Of a DNA stretch of 64,000 nt, positions 52,046-61,352 are shown one piece after another. The notes below the pieces were generated by a model. It had not been told where the DNA came from. It did not search any database and saw only the letters and a list, made by a program, of their open reading frames with translations. Made by a program: the position numbers and the translations under genes. This DNA comes from Flavobacterium araucananum (GTDB lineage: Bacteria; Bacteroidota; Bacteroidia; Flavobacteriales; Flavobacteriaceae): NCBI RefSeq assembly GCF_002222055.1, contig NZ_MUGS01000028.1, forward strand, positions 30,789-94,788, in the 5' to 3' direction. The first letter of the stretch is position 1. Every line of letters begins with the position of its first letter.

Positions 52046-53563
52046 TTATTTCTTGAATATTTTAGATAAAACACCAAAAACTCCCCTGATAAAAGTAGCG
52101 CTCGTTACAACTTTTAAAACAGATTTTGTGACAACACTTGTTGTGCTTGGTTCCGATTTTGATGATCTGCCCGGTGCTTGTTGTTCTTGCTCTGCGCTCG
52201 CTTGAGCAGCATCGGCTATTTTTTTGTTTAGGATTTCGTAAGCACTTTCGCGGTCAATTTCTTCTACGTATTTTTTAACGAGTTTCGATTTATTGTTAAT
52301 AGCTTCAATTTCATCCGCTGTCAACACATCCATTCGGCTCATCGGAGCACGCATCATTGTGGCAACAAGCGGCGTTGGAATTCCTTTTTCGTTTAAGGCA
52401 GTTACCAGAGCTTCGCCAATTCCTAAACTAGTTAGCAGCTCGTCTGTTTTATAATATTGCGAGGTAGGATAATTGTCTGCTGTTTTTTTTATCGCCTGAC
52501 GGTCATTTGCAGTAAAAGCACGTAAAGCATGTTGTATTTTTAATCCTAATTGTGCCAGAACACCACTTGGCACATCCATTGGGTTTTGCGTTACAAAATA
52601 GACGCCTACACCCTTAGAACGAATTAGTTTTACAATAGTTTCAATTTGATCTAAAAGAGCTTTGCTTGCCTCATTAAAAATTAAATGAGCTTCGTCTATA
52701 AAAATGACTAATTCAGGTTGAGCGACATCTCCTTTTTCGGGCATTTTTTGATAAATTTCAGCTAATAAACTCAACATAAAAGTCGAGAACAATTTTGGTT
52801 TATCCTGAATATCTGTCAAACGAATAATGTTTACATAACCTTTTCCATTTTCATCAATTCGCATCAAATCATCAATTTCAAATGATAATTCACCAAAAAA
52901 GATATCGCCGCCCTGTTGCTCTAATTCTATTATTTTTCGCAAAATAGTACCAGTGGTTGCAGTCGAAATTTTACCGTAATTAGCCGTAATTTCATTTTTA
53001 CCCTCTTCGGTAATATAATTAATAACCTTTTTTATATCCTTTAGGTCCAGCAATGGCATATTGTTATCATCGCAGTACTTAAAGATTACTGCAACAACCC
53101 CGGCCTGTGTGTCGTTTAAATCTAAAATTCGGGAAAATAAAACAGGACCAAATTCAGAAACCGTAGCTCTTAACCGAACACCATTTTGTTTAGAAAGTGA
53201 CATTAGTTCCACCGGAAAAGAAGCTACATTATAAGGTATATTAATTTTGGCATGTCGCTCTGTAATAAAATCTTCTACCTTTCCCTCTTTCGCAATTCCG
53301 CTAAAATCACCTTTTATATCCATCATTAAAACAGGAATCCCGGCATTTGACAGTTGCTCAGAAAAAACCTGTATCGTCTTCGTTTTTCCTGTTCCGGTTG
53401 CTCCGGCAATAAGTCCGTGGCGATTTAAGGTTTTTAGTGGGATTTTGACATGAGCTTCAGCAATTGGTTCTCCATCAAGAATGGCTCCTCCCAGAATTAT
53501 ACTATCACCTTTTGACATGTAGCCATTGTTTACATCCTGAATGAAATTTTCTTTTTTATTCAT
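52046..53563 (-). CDS. HerA-like ATPase / DUF853 protein
   Basis: 505 residues. P-loop GATGTGKTKTIQ near residue 55-66 (Walker A), VIFIDEAHLIFNEASKALLDQ near residues 295-315 (Walker B), and YFVTQNPMDVPSGVLAQLG (sensor-like). This is the HerA/VirB4-like superfamily, DUF853 branch. HerA itself works with NurA nuclease in DNA-end processing, but no nurA gene is adjacent, so a role in DNA processing is only possible. The C-terminal tail is Gln/Ser-rich. Confidence 0.88.
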   Translation of the reverse strand: MNKKENFIQDVNNGYMSKGDSIILGGAILDGEPIAEAHVKIPLKTLNRHGLIAGATGTGKTKTIQVFSEQLSNAGIPVLMMDIKGDFSGIAKEGKVEDFITERHAKINIPYNVASFPVELMSLSKQNGVRLRATVSEFGPVLFSRILDLNDTQAGVVAVIFKYCDDNNMPLLDLKDIKKVINYITEEGKNEITANYGKISTATTGTILRKIIELEQQGGDIFFGELSFEIDDLMRIDENGKGYVNIIRLTDIQDKPKLFSTFMLSLLAEIYQKMPEKGDVAQPELVIFIDEAHLIFNEASKALLDQIETIVKLIRSKGVGVYFVTQNPMDVPSGVLAQLGLKIQHALRAFTANDRQAIKKTADNYPTSQYYKTDELLTSLGIGEALVTALNEKGIPTPLVATMMRAPMSRMDVLTADEIEAINNKSKLVKKYVEEIDRESAYEILNKKIADAAQASAEQEQQAPGRSSKSEPSTTSVVTKSVLKVVTSATFIRGVFGVLSKIFKK

Positions 53564-53943
53564 GTTTTTATTTGTAATTTAGATGATTATAAGAGTTTTG
53601 CTTTGTTTTTTAACATTTTAGCTTCATTTTTTTTAGTAGGAAAAAGCTTTTTTCAATTGAAAATTATATAAAAAATAATTTCGCAACTTTTTAAGAAGAT
53701 ATCAACGGAATGTTTGAATATTTACTAAAACGTTGTAATTTTCCCATTAATAGCCCCGTTTTTTGTTTTATCTAAAAAACGATGGGGGCAATTTAATGAG
53801 ATATTTTTTAAATTGACGTTAAATTTCGTTCAATTAAATTAAAAAAAGTTTTTTTATTTAAACTAAACGTATAAATTTGCTCCTCTACAAGTTAAATATA
53901 ACTAAAAAATAAAAATTATTTAAAACTATTAAAATTAAAAAAA
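53564..53943. other. 380-base intergenic region upstream of exbB
   Basis: Divergent gap between the HerA-like gene and exbB. A -7 box TAAATTTG at 53872-53879 (65 bases before the exbB ATG) fits the consensus, but no TTG occurs at the right distance. No Fur-like palindrome is evident by eye. The rest is AT-rich without repeats. Confidence 0.5.
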
Positions 53944-54768
53944 ATGGCAAACGTTAAAGTTAAAAAAGAAAGCACTTCAAATGGAGGAGGAATGATTACA
54001 GGAATCATTATTGTAGCGTGTATTTTAGTTGGGGTGTTTATTTGGAAAGTAATTATGGGAGATGCTTCTAACTTCGAGGGAGGTAATCCAGAAACAGGTC
54101 ACCCGATCAATACATTAGGTCAAGTATATAAAGGAGGTTTTATCGTACCAGTATTATTAGGTATGTTTTTAATGGTTGTTGTGTTTTCTATTGAAAGATT
54201 TATCGTTATTGGAAAAGCAGCTGGAAAAGCGAACTTAGACAAATTCATGAAAAGCGTTCAGGGAAATATTAAAGAAGGAAACATCGATGCTGCAATCGCT
54301 TCATGTGACAAACAACAAGGTTCAGTTGCAAATGCAATTAAATCTGCTTTGATTAAATACCAAGACGTTAAAAAAGAAGGTTTCAACAGTGAAGAAGCTG
54401 CAGAAGTAATCCACAAAGAAATCGAAGAGGCAACTTCATTAGAAATGCCAATGTTAGAAAAAAATATGACTATTATCTCTACTTTAGTATCATTAGGAAC
54501 TTTAGGAGGATTATTAGGAACTGTATCAGGTATGATTAAAGCGTTTGGTGCGTTAGCTTCTGCTGGAACTCCAGACCAGGCTGCTCTTGCAACAGGTATT
54601 TCTGAGGCACTTATCAACACTGCAACAGGTATCTCTACTTCAATCTTAGCGATCGTTTCTTATAACTTCTTTACTGCTAAAATTGATGATTTAACTTACT
54701 CTATCGATGAGGCTCGTACTACAATTGTAAATACTTACAGAAGATTCAGAGGAAGTTTGAAACAATAA
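53944..54768 (+). CDS. exbB: ExbB/MotA/TolQ proton-channel protein
   Basis: Inner-membrane component that uses proton motive force to energise TonB. 274 residues, three membrane segments (about 18-36, 65-83, 178-230), with a cytoplasmic loop between the first two. The C-terminal channel region LVSLGTLGGLLGTVSGMIKAF is typical. It heads a run exbB-exbD-exbD-tonB with small gaps, the usual Bacteroidota arrangement. Confidence 0.93.
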   Translation: MANVKVKKESTSNGGGMITGIIIVACILVGVFIWKVIMGDASNFEGGNPETGHPINTLGQVYKGGFIVPVLLGMFLMVVVFSIERFIVIGKAAGKANLDKFMKSVQGNIKEGNIDAAIASCDKQQGSVANAIKSALIKYQDVKKEGFNSEEAAEVIHKEIEEATSLEMPMLEKNMTIISTLVSLGTLGGLLGTVSGMIKAFGALASAGTPDQAALATGISEALINTATGISTSILAIVSYNFFTAKIDDLTYSIDEARTTIVNTYRRFRGSLKQ

Positions 54769-54824
54769 TTAATTTTTGATTATTAATAATTACAATTAAT
54801 TATATCAAAATAAAATAAAAGATA

Positions 54825-55451
54825 ATGGCTAAAATAAAAATGAAAAAAAAGTCAACATCGACAGATATGACTGCCATGTGTGATGTTGCGTTCCTTTTGC
54901 TTACGTTCTTTATTTTGACCGCTACTGCCAAAGTGCCTGAAGCACTTCCTGTTGATACACCTTCATCTACTGTACAAAGTAAATTACCAGATTCAGATTT
55001 GGCAATTATTACAATAGGTCAGGGAGCAGATGGAAAAAGCAAAGTGTTTTTTGACATTAAAGGCAGAGAGATTCGTAAAAGAACTCTTGAAGGAATGGGA
55101 GCAAAATACGGTGTGACTTTCTCAGAAGATGATAAAACTAAATTTGCATTAATGGATGACTTTGGTGTTCCATTGACAAATTTGAAACAAATCATCAGTA
55201 TGAAAGCGGCTGACAGAACAAAAGCAAATCAACCTGGAATTCCATTGGATTCTTTGGATAATCAATTAAAAGACTGGCTTTTGATTTCAAGAAGAGCTAC
55301 AATTGACCTTGATGACAAAGAATTGCAAATTGCAATAAAAGGTGATGCTAAAGAACAATATCCACAAATCAAAAAAATTATGGATATTTTACAAGATCAG
55401 AAAATCAATTCCTTTAACTTAGTTACAGGTCAAAGAGGAAAAGACTTTTAA
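54825..55451 (+). CDS. exbD: ExbD-type biopolymer transporter (first copy)
   Basis: 208 residues, one N-terminal membrane helix (about 18-36) containing Asp20 in MTAMCDVAFLLLTFFILT, the proton-relay position. The periplasmic part has an extended insertion after residue 80 relative to E. coli ExbD (141 residues). Together with the next, different, copy it likely forms a heteromeric ExbB-ExbD complex. Confidence 0.9.
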   Translation: MAKIKMKKKSTSTDMTAMCDVAFLLLTFFILTATAKVPEALPVDTPSSTVQSKLPDSDLAIITIGQGADGKSKVFFDIKGREIRKRTLEGMGAKYGVTFSEDDKTKFALMDDFGVPLTNLKQIISMKAADRTKANQPGIPLDSLDNQLKDWLLISRRATIDLDDKELQIAIKGDAKEQYPQIKKIMDILQDQKINSFNLVTGQRGKDF

Positions 55452-55470
55452 TTAAAAAATATACACTAAG

Positions 55471-56034
55471 ATGGCTGAATTAAATACCGGCGACGGTGGT
55501 GGCGGAAAAGGTGGTAAAGTAAGAAGTAAAAAGCAAAATTCGAAAGTCGATTTAACGGCGATGGTAGATTTGGCTTTCTTATTGATCACATTCTTTATGT
55601 TAACCACATCGTTGTCAAAACCTCAATCAATGGATTTGTCTCTGCCAGATAAAGATCCTAATAAAACAGATGAAAAACCAGTTAAAGTTGATGAAAATCG
55701 TACTATGACTTTAATGTTAGGGGCTGATAACAAAATAGTTTATTATATGGGATTATTAGAAAGTCCAATTGCTGGGCCAAAAGATATCGCTTATGGTAAG
55801 GATGGAATTCGAAGAGAATTGTTGTCTAGAAAGAAATCAGTTTTAGCTTATTCTGCAGCTAAAGGGAAACCTAAACAGGGAATCATTGTAATCATTAAAC
55901 CAACTAAAAAATCAAATTATCGTAATTTGGTTGATATCTTGGATGAGATGGCGATTTCAGGTGTAGATACTTATGCAATTGTTCCTGAGTTTACTCCGGA
56001 AGAGACGAAATTAATAGATAAAAAACCAGAGTAA
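55471..56034 (+). CDS. exbD: ExbD-type biopolymer transporter (second copy)
   Basis: 187 residues, N-terminal Gly-Lys-rich stretch, then a membrane helix containing the functional Asp (VDLTAMVDLAFLLITFFML, about residues 26-44). It is clearly different from the first copy in its periplasmic part. Lies 19 bases after the first exbD and 30 before tonB. Two ExbDs per operon are common in Bacteroidota. Confidence 0.9.
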   Translation: MAELNTGDGGGGKGGKVRSKKQNSKVDLTAMVDLAFLLITFFMLTTSLSKPQSMDLSLPDKDPNKTDEKPVKVDENRTMTLMLGADNKIVYYMGLLESPIAGPKDIAYGKDGIRRELLSRKKSVLAYSAAKGKPKQGIIVIIKPTKKSNYRNLVDILDEMAISGVDTYAIVPEFTPEETKLIDKKPE

Positions 56035-56064
56035 TCTCGTTTTAATCCTTAATAATCAAGAAAA

Positions 56065-56865
56065 ATGAAATTAGATATAATTAAAAATCAGTGGCTTGAT
56101 ATCGTATTCGAAGGACGTAATAAGATATATGGTGCATATGAGTTAAGAAAATCGAACAGTAAGACGACTGTAAAAGCACTTATCATTGGTTCGCTTATTT
56201 TTAGCTTTGCTGTTGCAGCTCCTCTTATTGCAAGTTTATTACCAGATTCTAAAGAAGATGAAGTAAACAACGATATTAAAATTGCTACAATAAAATTACC
56301 TCCTAAAAAAGAGGAAATTAAACCAAATCAACCACCACCACCACCACCACCACCAAAAGTGGATCAGGTTAAGTTTGTGAAACCGGTAGTTGCTAAGGCA
56401 AATGAAGTTACTGAAGATCCACCAAAAATTGTAGACCTTAAGGACAAAAAAGTTGGTAACGAAACGATCAAAGGAGATCCGGATGCAGTTTTAACTGTTG
56501 ATGAACCAGTTGGTAAAGGACCAGTTACTGAGATCATTCAGGAAGATAACAATGTTTATAATACTGCTGGTATCGAAGTAAAACCTGATTTCCCTGGAGG
56601 AATTGAAAAATTCTACAAATTCGTAGGAAACAATTATAAGACTCCCGAAGAAGAAGGTTTAAAAGGTAAAGTTTATGTTACTTTTGTAGTTGAAAAAGAC
56701 GGTTCATTAACCGACATTAAAGTTTTAAGGGATATCGGTTACGGTACAGGAGCAGAAGCAATTCGTGTTCTTAAAAAATGTCCAAAATGGACTCCTGGCG
56801 AGCAAAATGGTAAAAAAGTTAGGGTTCTTTACTCTCTACCTATTACTATTCAATCTGCAGAATAA
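56065..56865 (+). CDS. tonB: energy transducer TonB
   Basis: 266 residues. Cytoplasmic N-terminus (MKLDIIKNQWLDIVFEGRNKIYGAYELRK), one membrane helix (about 37-58), a Pro-rich rod with PPPPPPPPK (about 87-98), then a linker (about 105-160) that contains GNETIKGDPDA and TVDEPVG, and a C-terminal TonB fold (about 170-265, PDFPGGIEKFYKFVGNNY ... GKVYVTFVVEKDG). It couples the inner-membrane proton channel to TonB-dependent receptors. Its stop overlaps the next gene's start by one base. Confidence 0.93.
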   Translation: MKLDIIKNQWLDIVFEGRNKIYGAYELRKSNSKTTVKALIIGSLIFSFAVAAPLIASLLPDSKEDEVNNDIKIATIKLPPKKEEIKPNQPPPPPPPPKVDQVKFVKPVVAKANEVTEDPPKIVDLKDKKVGNETIKGDPDAVLTVDEPVGKGPVTEIIQEDNNVYNTAGIEVKPDFPGGIEKFYKFVGNNYKTPEEEGLKGKVYVTFVVEKDGSLTDIKVLRDIGYGTGAEAIRVLKKCPKWTPGEQNGKKVRVLYSLPITIQSAE

Positions 56866-57095
56866 TGTTAAAAGATATGCTTAATAATATTCAGAAGAAA
56901 TCGCTCAAAGAGCGATTTCTTCTTGTTTTAGGAATACTGTTTTTTTTAATATATCTTGTACTGGGTTTAATGATTATGTTTTGGAAAAAACTTCCATTAG
57001 ATATGGAGCCTAAATACAGATATGCTTTTGGCGGATTGTTGATCGTATATTCAGGAATTCGTTTTTTAAGATTGATTAATTCAAACGCAGAATAA
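56865..57095 (+). CDS. small membrane protein in the ton operon
   Basis: 76 residues, with two hydrophobic helices (about residues 20-43 and 52-68) and a charged N-terminus NIQKKSLKERF. Starts at the overlapping ATG (TAATG) after tonB. It is followed 2 bases later by the PstS-like gene. No recognised family. Translational coupling suggests it belongs to the same membrane complex. Confidence 0.72.
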   Translation: MLKDMLNNIQKKSLKERFLLVLGILFFLIYLVLGLMIMFWKKLPLDMEPKYRYAFGGLLIVYSGIRFLRLINSNAE

Positions 57096-57097
57096 TT

Positions 57098-58021
57098 ATG
57101 TTGAAATATGGTAAAGTTGTAGGTTTGGTAGTTTTTGTTTTTTTGTTTGCCATGTGTAACCAAAAAAGCAAAAATGAAGCTGAAAAAGAAACAATTTTAA
57201 AAGGATCAATGGATATTACAGTCGATGAAACAGTAAAACCTATTATTGAAGATCAGGTAGCTGTTTTTGAAGGGACGTATTATGGTGCAAAAATTTCTAT
57301 TAAACCTAAATCTGAAGCTGAACTTATAAATGATTTATTAAATCAAAAAGCTAAAGTCGTTGTAATAACAAGAGATTTGACTCAGGAAGAAAGAGATAGA
57401 TTTGCCAAAAGTAAGATTAATCCCAGAGTTACGCCTTTTGCCAAAGATGCAATAGCTTTTGTTACGAACAAAGGCAATAATGATACATTAATTGCGTTGA
57501 AAACCGTAATTGATTTTCTACAAGGAAAACCTGATGCAAAAATCAAAGGTCTTGTGTTTGATAATCCAAATTCAAGTACAGTACGATACATGAAAGAACT
57601 GGCGAAAGTGAAAGATCTTCCGTCAAAAAATGTTTTTTCTTTTAAAACTAATGATGAAGTTATTAAATTCGTTTCAGAAAATGATGGTATGATTGGTGTA
57701 GTTGGAGTAAATTGGCTTTATCAACCCTCTCCAAATATGATCGATATTATTAAAAAAACACACGTTTTGAGTGTTAAAGGTTTAAAAGATGATAAATATT
57801 ATGATCCTACTCAAAATGATCTTGGTGAAATGAAATATCCTTTGGCACGTGATTTGTTTATTGTAAATTGTCAGGGTTATACCGGTTTAGGAATGGGATT
57901 TGCTTCATTTATTTCAGGAGACATTGGTCAGCGTATTGTTTTAAAATCAGGATTATTGCCAATAAGAATTCCAGGTAGAAAACTTAAGATTAGAAGTCAA
58001 ATTATAAACGATAAAGAATAA
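57098..58021 (+). CDS. PstS-like phosphate-binding-fold lipoprotein
   Basis: 307 residues with a lipoprotein signal (about residues 6-21, LFAMC). The fold is that of periplasmic phosphate-binding proteins (DUF/PBP-like domain): ITVDETVKPIIEDQV, then KAKVVVITRDLTQEE, FAKDAIAFVTNKGNNDT, GDIGQRIVLKSGLLP near the C-terminus. No pstC/A/B genes are adjacent. Its position in the ton operon suggests substrate capture for, or sensing beside, a TonB-linked process; which ligand is not decidable. Confidence 0.82.
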   Translation: MLKYGKVVGLVVFVFLFAMCNQKSKNEAEKETILKGSMDITVDETVKPIIEDQVAVFEGTYYGAKISIKPKSEAELINDLLNQKAKVVVITRDLTQEERDRFAKSKINPRVTPFAKDAIAFVTNKGNNDTLIALKTVIDFLQGKPDAKIKGLVFDNPNSSTVRYMKELAKVKDLPSKNVFSFKTNDEVIKFVSENDGMIGVVGVNWLYQPSPNMIDIIKKTHVLSVKGLKDDKYYDPTQNDLGEMKYPLARDLFIVNCQGYTGLGMGFASFISGDIGQRIVLKSGLLPIRIPGRKLKIRSQIINDKE

Positions 58022-58038
58022 ATTAATTACTATTAGAG

Positions 58039-59706
58039 ATGAATAAATTTAAAATTTTTAGTCTTGCCTTAGTTGCTACAGCTACTGTTGCAAAAGCGCA
58101 AGATATCAAAGAAGCTAAAAAGGCAATCGATGCTGAACAATTTCAAAAAGCAAAGTCTTTGCTTAAATCAATCATCAAATCAAAACCATCTGATGGAGAA
58201 GCTAATTTTGTTTTAGGTAATGTATATCTAAATCAATCTATTGTTGATTCTGCTAAAATTTATTATTCAAATGGATTACAGGCATCTGATAAGAAAAACT
58301 TAAATTATATTGGTTTAGGTCAGATAGATCTTGATAGTAAAAATGCTACTGCAGCTCAGGCTAATTTTGGTTTGGCTACAAAAGACATGAAACGTAAAGA
58401 TGTAGAAGAATTCATTTATATTGGTAGAGCTTATATTAACTCAACAAGCCCTGATTTTCCAGCTGCAATTGCTATTTTGAAACGTGCTTTGGTAATCGAG
58501 CCTCAAAATGCAAACGCACTTTTGACAATTGGAGATGCTTATTATGGTTCTAATAATCAAAATGACGCCTACAAAGCTTACCGTGATGCATTTACGGCAG
58601 ATCCAACACTTTTAAGAGCAAAAATGCAATTAGGAGTTTTGCTAAAAGGTGCTAAATCTTATGAAGAAGCAATTAAAGCTTTTAACGAAGTTATTGCCTT
58701 AAACCCTAATTATGGTCCTGTTTACAGAGAATTAGCTGAAACATATTACAAATGGGGAAGAAATAAAACATCTACCGCTAAAGTTAATATGCAAAATGCG
58801 ATTACAAACTATGAAAAATATTTAAGTCTTACGGATTACTCTTTAGACTCAAAAATGCGTCACGCAGATTTCTTAATCTTAGTGAAAGATTACAAGACTT
58901 TAGAAACAGTAGCTAATAAAATGATTGCTGAAGATAAAGTTAATCCAAGAATTTACAGATATTTAGGATATGCTGCTTACGAAAACGGAAATGTTGATGT
59001 AGCAATAAAATCTATTGAAGATTTTATCAAAGTGCCTTCAAATAAAGTAATTGGCAGAGATTATTTATACTTAGGTTTATCGAAAATTAAAAAAGGAACC
59101 AGTGCTGACGGAGTAGTAGATCCAGCTGCTTTTGATGCTGGAATTGCTGATATTAAAAAAGCAATCGCTTTAGAGCCATTAGTAGTCGAAGAACTTGCTG
59201 ATTTAGGAAAAGGATTGTTTGGTAAAAAACAATTTGCACAAGCTGCTACTGTTTTTGAACTTGCTGTAGACAATAAAGAATCTAAAAATTACTTAGATGA
59301 TAACGTTTATTACGGGATCTCACTTTATTATGCTAATGCAAATAAAACAAATGGAGCTGCAGATGCTGCTGCTTTAGGCAAAGCTGATGCTGCTTTTGAT
59401 AGGATTTTAATCGCTTCTCCTACTTATGATGAGGCTTACTTATACAAAGGAAGAATCAATAACTTACTTGAAAAAGATGATTTGATTATCAAAAATTATG
59501 AAGAGTATGTTACCAGAACAACTGCAAAAGGAGCTGAAGAATTAGCAAAACCTGCAACAGTTAAAAAAATTATCGAAGCTTACAACAGTATTGGTGCTAG
59601 TTATGCTAATACTGACAAAGCAAAAGCAATTGAGTATTTTAATAAAACTTTAGTTTTAGATCCTGCAAATGCTTATGCTGCGCAATCTGTTAAAGCTTTA
59701 AAATAA
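58039..59706 (+). CDS. exported TPR-repeat protein
   Basis: 555 residues. N-terminal signal peptide (MNKFKIFSLALVATATVAKAQ), then about ten TPR-like helical hairpins (DIKEAKKAIDAEQFQKAKSLL, IVDSAKIYYSNG, EAIKAFNEVIALNPNYGPVYRELAETYYKWG ...). TPR proteins mediate protein complexes. It is the last gene of the ton operon and is followed by a strong terminator. Probably periplasmic. Confidence 0.85.
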   Translation: MNKFKIFSLALVATATVAKAQDIKEAKKAIDAEQFQKAKSLLKSIIKSKPSDGEANFVLGNVYLNQSIVDSAKIYYSNGLQASDKKNLNYIGLGQIDLDSKNATAAQANFGLATKDMKRKDVEEFIYIGRAYINSTSPDFPAAIAILKRALVIEPQNANALLTIGDAYYGSNNQNDAYKAYRDAFTADPTLLRAKMQLGVLLKGAKSYEEAIKAFNEVIALNPNYGPVYRELAETYYKWGRNKTSTAKVNMQNAITNYEKYLSLTDYSLDSKMRHADFLILVKDYKTLETVANKMIAEDKVNPRIYRYLGYAAYENGNVDVAIKSIEDFIKVPSNKVIGRDYLYLGLSKIKKGTSADGVVDPAAFDAGIADIKKAIALEPLVVEELADLGKGLFGKKQFAQAATVFELAVDNKESKNYLDDNVYYGISLYYANANKTNGAADAAALGKADAAFDRILIASPTYDEAYLYKGRINNLLEKDDLIIKNYEEYVTRTTAKGAEELAKPATVKKIIEAYNSIGASYANTDKAKAIEYFNKTLVLDPANAYAAQSVKALK

Positions 59707-59730
59707 TACAAGATCTTTATATTAAATATA

Positions 59731-59765
59731 AAACCGATAGTTCATTAGAACTATCGGTTTTTTTT
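59731..59765 (+). terminator. intrinsic terminator of the ton operon
   Basis: AAACCGATAGTTC (59731-59743) pairs with GAACTATCGGTTT (59748-59760) around ATTA. It is followed by eight T. Confidence 0.95.
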
Positions 59766-59791
59766 GTTCCGTATTTAATTGACTATCTTTG
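59764..59791 (+). promoter_or_regulatory. promoter of queE
   Basis: TTG (59764-59766) overlaps the terminator's U-tract, and TATCTTTG (59784-59791) follows after 17 bases. The -7 box is 17 bases before the queE ATG. Confidence 0.75.
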
Positions 59792-59808
59792 CACTTTAAA
59801 ATGAAATA

Positions 59809-60441
59809 ATGTTATCAAAAGAAATACAGTTAGAAGTAAATAAAGGAGCGATGTTGCCTTTGATGGAAGAATTTTACACCATTCAGGGAGAAGGTTTTCA
59901 TACCGGTACAGCTGCTTACTTTATACGAATTGGAGGTTGCGATGTGGGTTGTCACTGGTGTGATGTGAAAGAGAGCTGGAATGCAGAATTACATCCGCCA
60001 ACAAGCGTTGATTTAATTGTAAATAATGCTGCAAGTTCTGCAGATACAGTTGTAATAACCGGAGGAGAGCCTCTAACGTGGGATATGAGTTTATTAACTC
60101 AGGAATTAAAAAACAGAAATTTAAAAGTTCATATCGAAACCTCAGGAGCATATCCGCTTACCGGTACTTGGGATTGGATTTGTCTTTCGCCCAAAAAGAA
60201 TAAATTGCCAACACAAACTGTGTATGACAATGCACACGAGTTAAAAGTGATTATTTATAATAAACATGACTTTATTTTTGCCGAAGAGCAAGCCGAGTTA
60301 GTAAACGACAAAGCAATTTTGTTTCTTCAGCCTGAATGGAGTAAAAAAGAAGAAATGACACCGCTAATTGTGGATTATGTAATGAATAATCCAAAGTGGA
60401 GAGTATCACTTCAAACTCACAAATATTTGAATATTCCTTAA
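59809..60441 (+). CDS. queE: 7-carboxy-7-deazaguanine synthase
   Basis: Radical-SAM enzyme that converts CPH4 to CDG in queuosine synthesis. 210 residues. The iron-sulfur motif is CDVGCHWC (Cys44, Cys48, Cys51; CX3CX2C as in the classical radical-SAM motif). Also EEFYTIQGEGFHTGTAAYFIR (N-terminal QueE signature), VVITGGEPLTWD, HIETSGAYPL and HELKVIIYN are visible. It is bounded by its own promoter and terminator. Confidence 0.95.
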   Translation: MLSKEIQLEVNKGAMLPLMEEFYTIQGEGFHTGTAAYFIRIGGCDVGCHWCDVKESWNAELHPPTSVDLIVNNAASSADTVVITGGEPLTWDMSLLTQELKNRNLKVHIETSGAYPLTGTWDWICLSPKKNKLPTQTVYDNAHELKVIIYNKHDFIFAEEQAELVNDKAILFLQPEWSKKEEMTPLIVDYVMNNPKWRVSLQTHKYLNIP

Positions 60442-60447
60442 ATGATA

Positions 60448-60479
60448 AAAAAAATCTCTTCAACCGAAGAGATTTTTTT
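60448..60479. terminator. bidirectional terminator after queE
   Basis: AAATCTCTTC (60452-60461) pairs with GAAGAGATTT (60466-60475), with A-run before and T-run after. Confidence 0.9.
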
Positions 60480-60570
60480 GTTTACAGAAAATAATATACA
60501 CTGTGTAAAAAGGATACACATTTGTTATTTCCGGTATTTTTTTTAAAAGCAATAATAAGTGTAGATTGAT

Positions 60571-61278
60571 TTAAATCGAAAGTTTGGCTAAATAATCATA
60601 ATGTTCACCTTCTAAAATAAGTTCACATTTTAATCCATTTGCAACCGCTGCATTTTGAAGCGTGTTATAATCTAAATACAACCAGTCAAAAGGTTCTTCC
60701 TTCTCTCCTTTATAAGAAATATTAAAAACAAGCTCTCCGTAATAGTCATTATTTGACGGAATCCATTTTCCGCCATCTTCATCTTCGTCAAACATGTAGA
60801 TGATGTCAGAACTGTCCAGTAATATTTGTCCGCCAGGATTTAAAAGATATTTTAGCTTAGATAAAAATTTATTACAATTGTCTAATTTGCCAAAAATGCC
60901 AACGCCATTCATTAAGAGAATGATGGTATCAAATTTTTCGTCTTCAAAATCAAGTATGTTTTGAACTTTTGCGTTTCTTACACCGCGAAGTTTACAGGTT
61001 TCAATCGCTTTTTCTGAAATATCTATAGATGTAACTTCTAAATTACGATCATTTTGTAGCGATAAACTGTGGCTTCCTGCTCCGCAACCAACATCTAATG
61101 TTTTTCCACTTGCCAATTGCAGTGCTTTTTGTTCCAATTTTGGCATTTCGTTATAAGAACGGAAGAGGTAGTCAACGCTCATCTCATCTTCTTCAGAAAT
61201 TGTAGTTTCTGTAATGATGTCTTCCGGCGAATTATTGGTTTGAAAGTCAAACATCGCTTTTCCAAATAGATCTTTCAT
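60571..61278 (-). CDS. class I SAM-dependent methyltransferase
   Basis: 235 residues. The SAM-binding motif is LDVGCGAGSHSLSL (about residues 56-69), followed by LEVTSIDISEKAIE and FDTIILLMNGVGIFG. N-terminal helices of about 45 residues form the substrate lid. The C-terminus is unusual in carrying many acidic residues (FDEDEDGGKW). Substrate cannot be assigned. Convergent with queE, which is followed by a bidirectional terminator. Confidence 0.85.
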   Translation of the reverse strand: MKDLFGKAMFDFQTNNSPEDIITETTISEEDEMSVDYLFRSYNEMPKLEQKALQLASGKTLDVGCGAGSHSLSLQNDRNLEVTSIDISEKAIETCKLRGVRNAKVQNILDFEDEKFDTIILLMNGVGIFGKLDNCNKFLSKLKYLLNPGGQILLDSSDIIYMFDEDEDGGKWIPSNNDYYGELVFNISYKGEKEEPFDWLYLDYNTLQNAAVANGLKCELILEGEHYDYLAKLSI

Positions 61279-61321
61279 CGTATTTTAATTCAAAGTTTAG
61301 GGTTTCAAGTTTAAAGTTGTT

Positions 61322-61329
61322 TAATTTTG
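61322..61329 (+). promoter_or_regulatory. -7 box upstream of the YkgJ-type gene
   Basis: TAATTTTG fits TAnnTTTG and is 23 bases before the TTG start at 61353. No clear TTG -33 element is seen at standard spacing. Confidence 0.45.
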
Positions 61330-61352
61330 CAAATCAACTTTAAATAGTAAAC

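Noticed and set aside
53872..53943. Fur or iron box upstream of exbB
   Set aside because: No clear 19-bp inverted repeat could be recognised by eye; the region is too AT-rich for a call.
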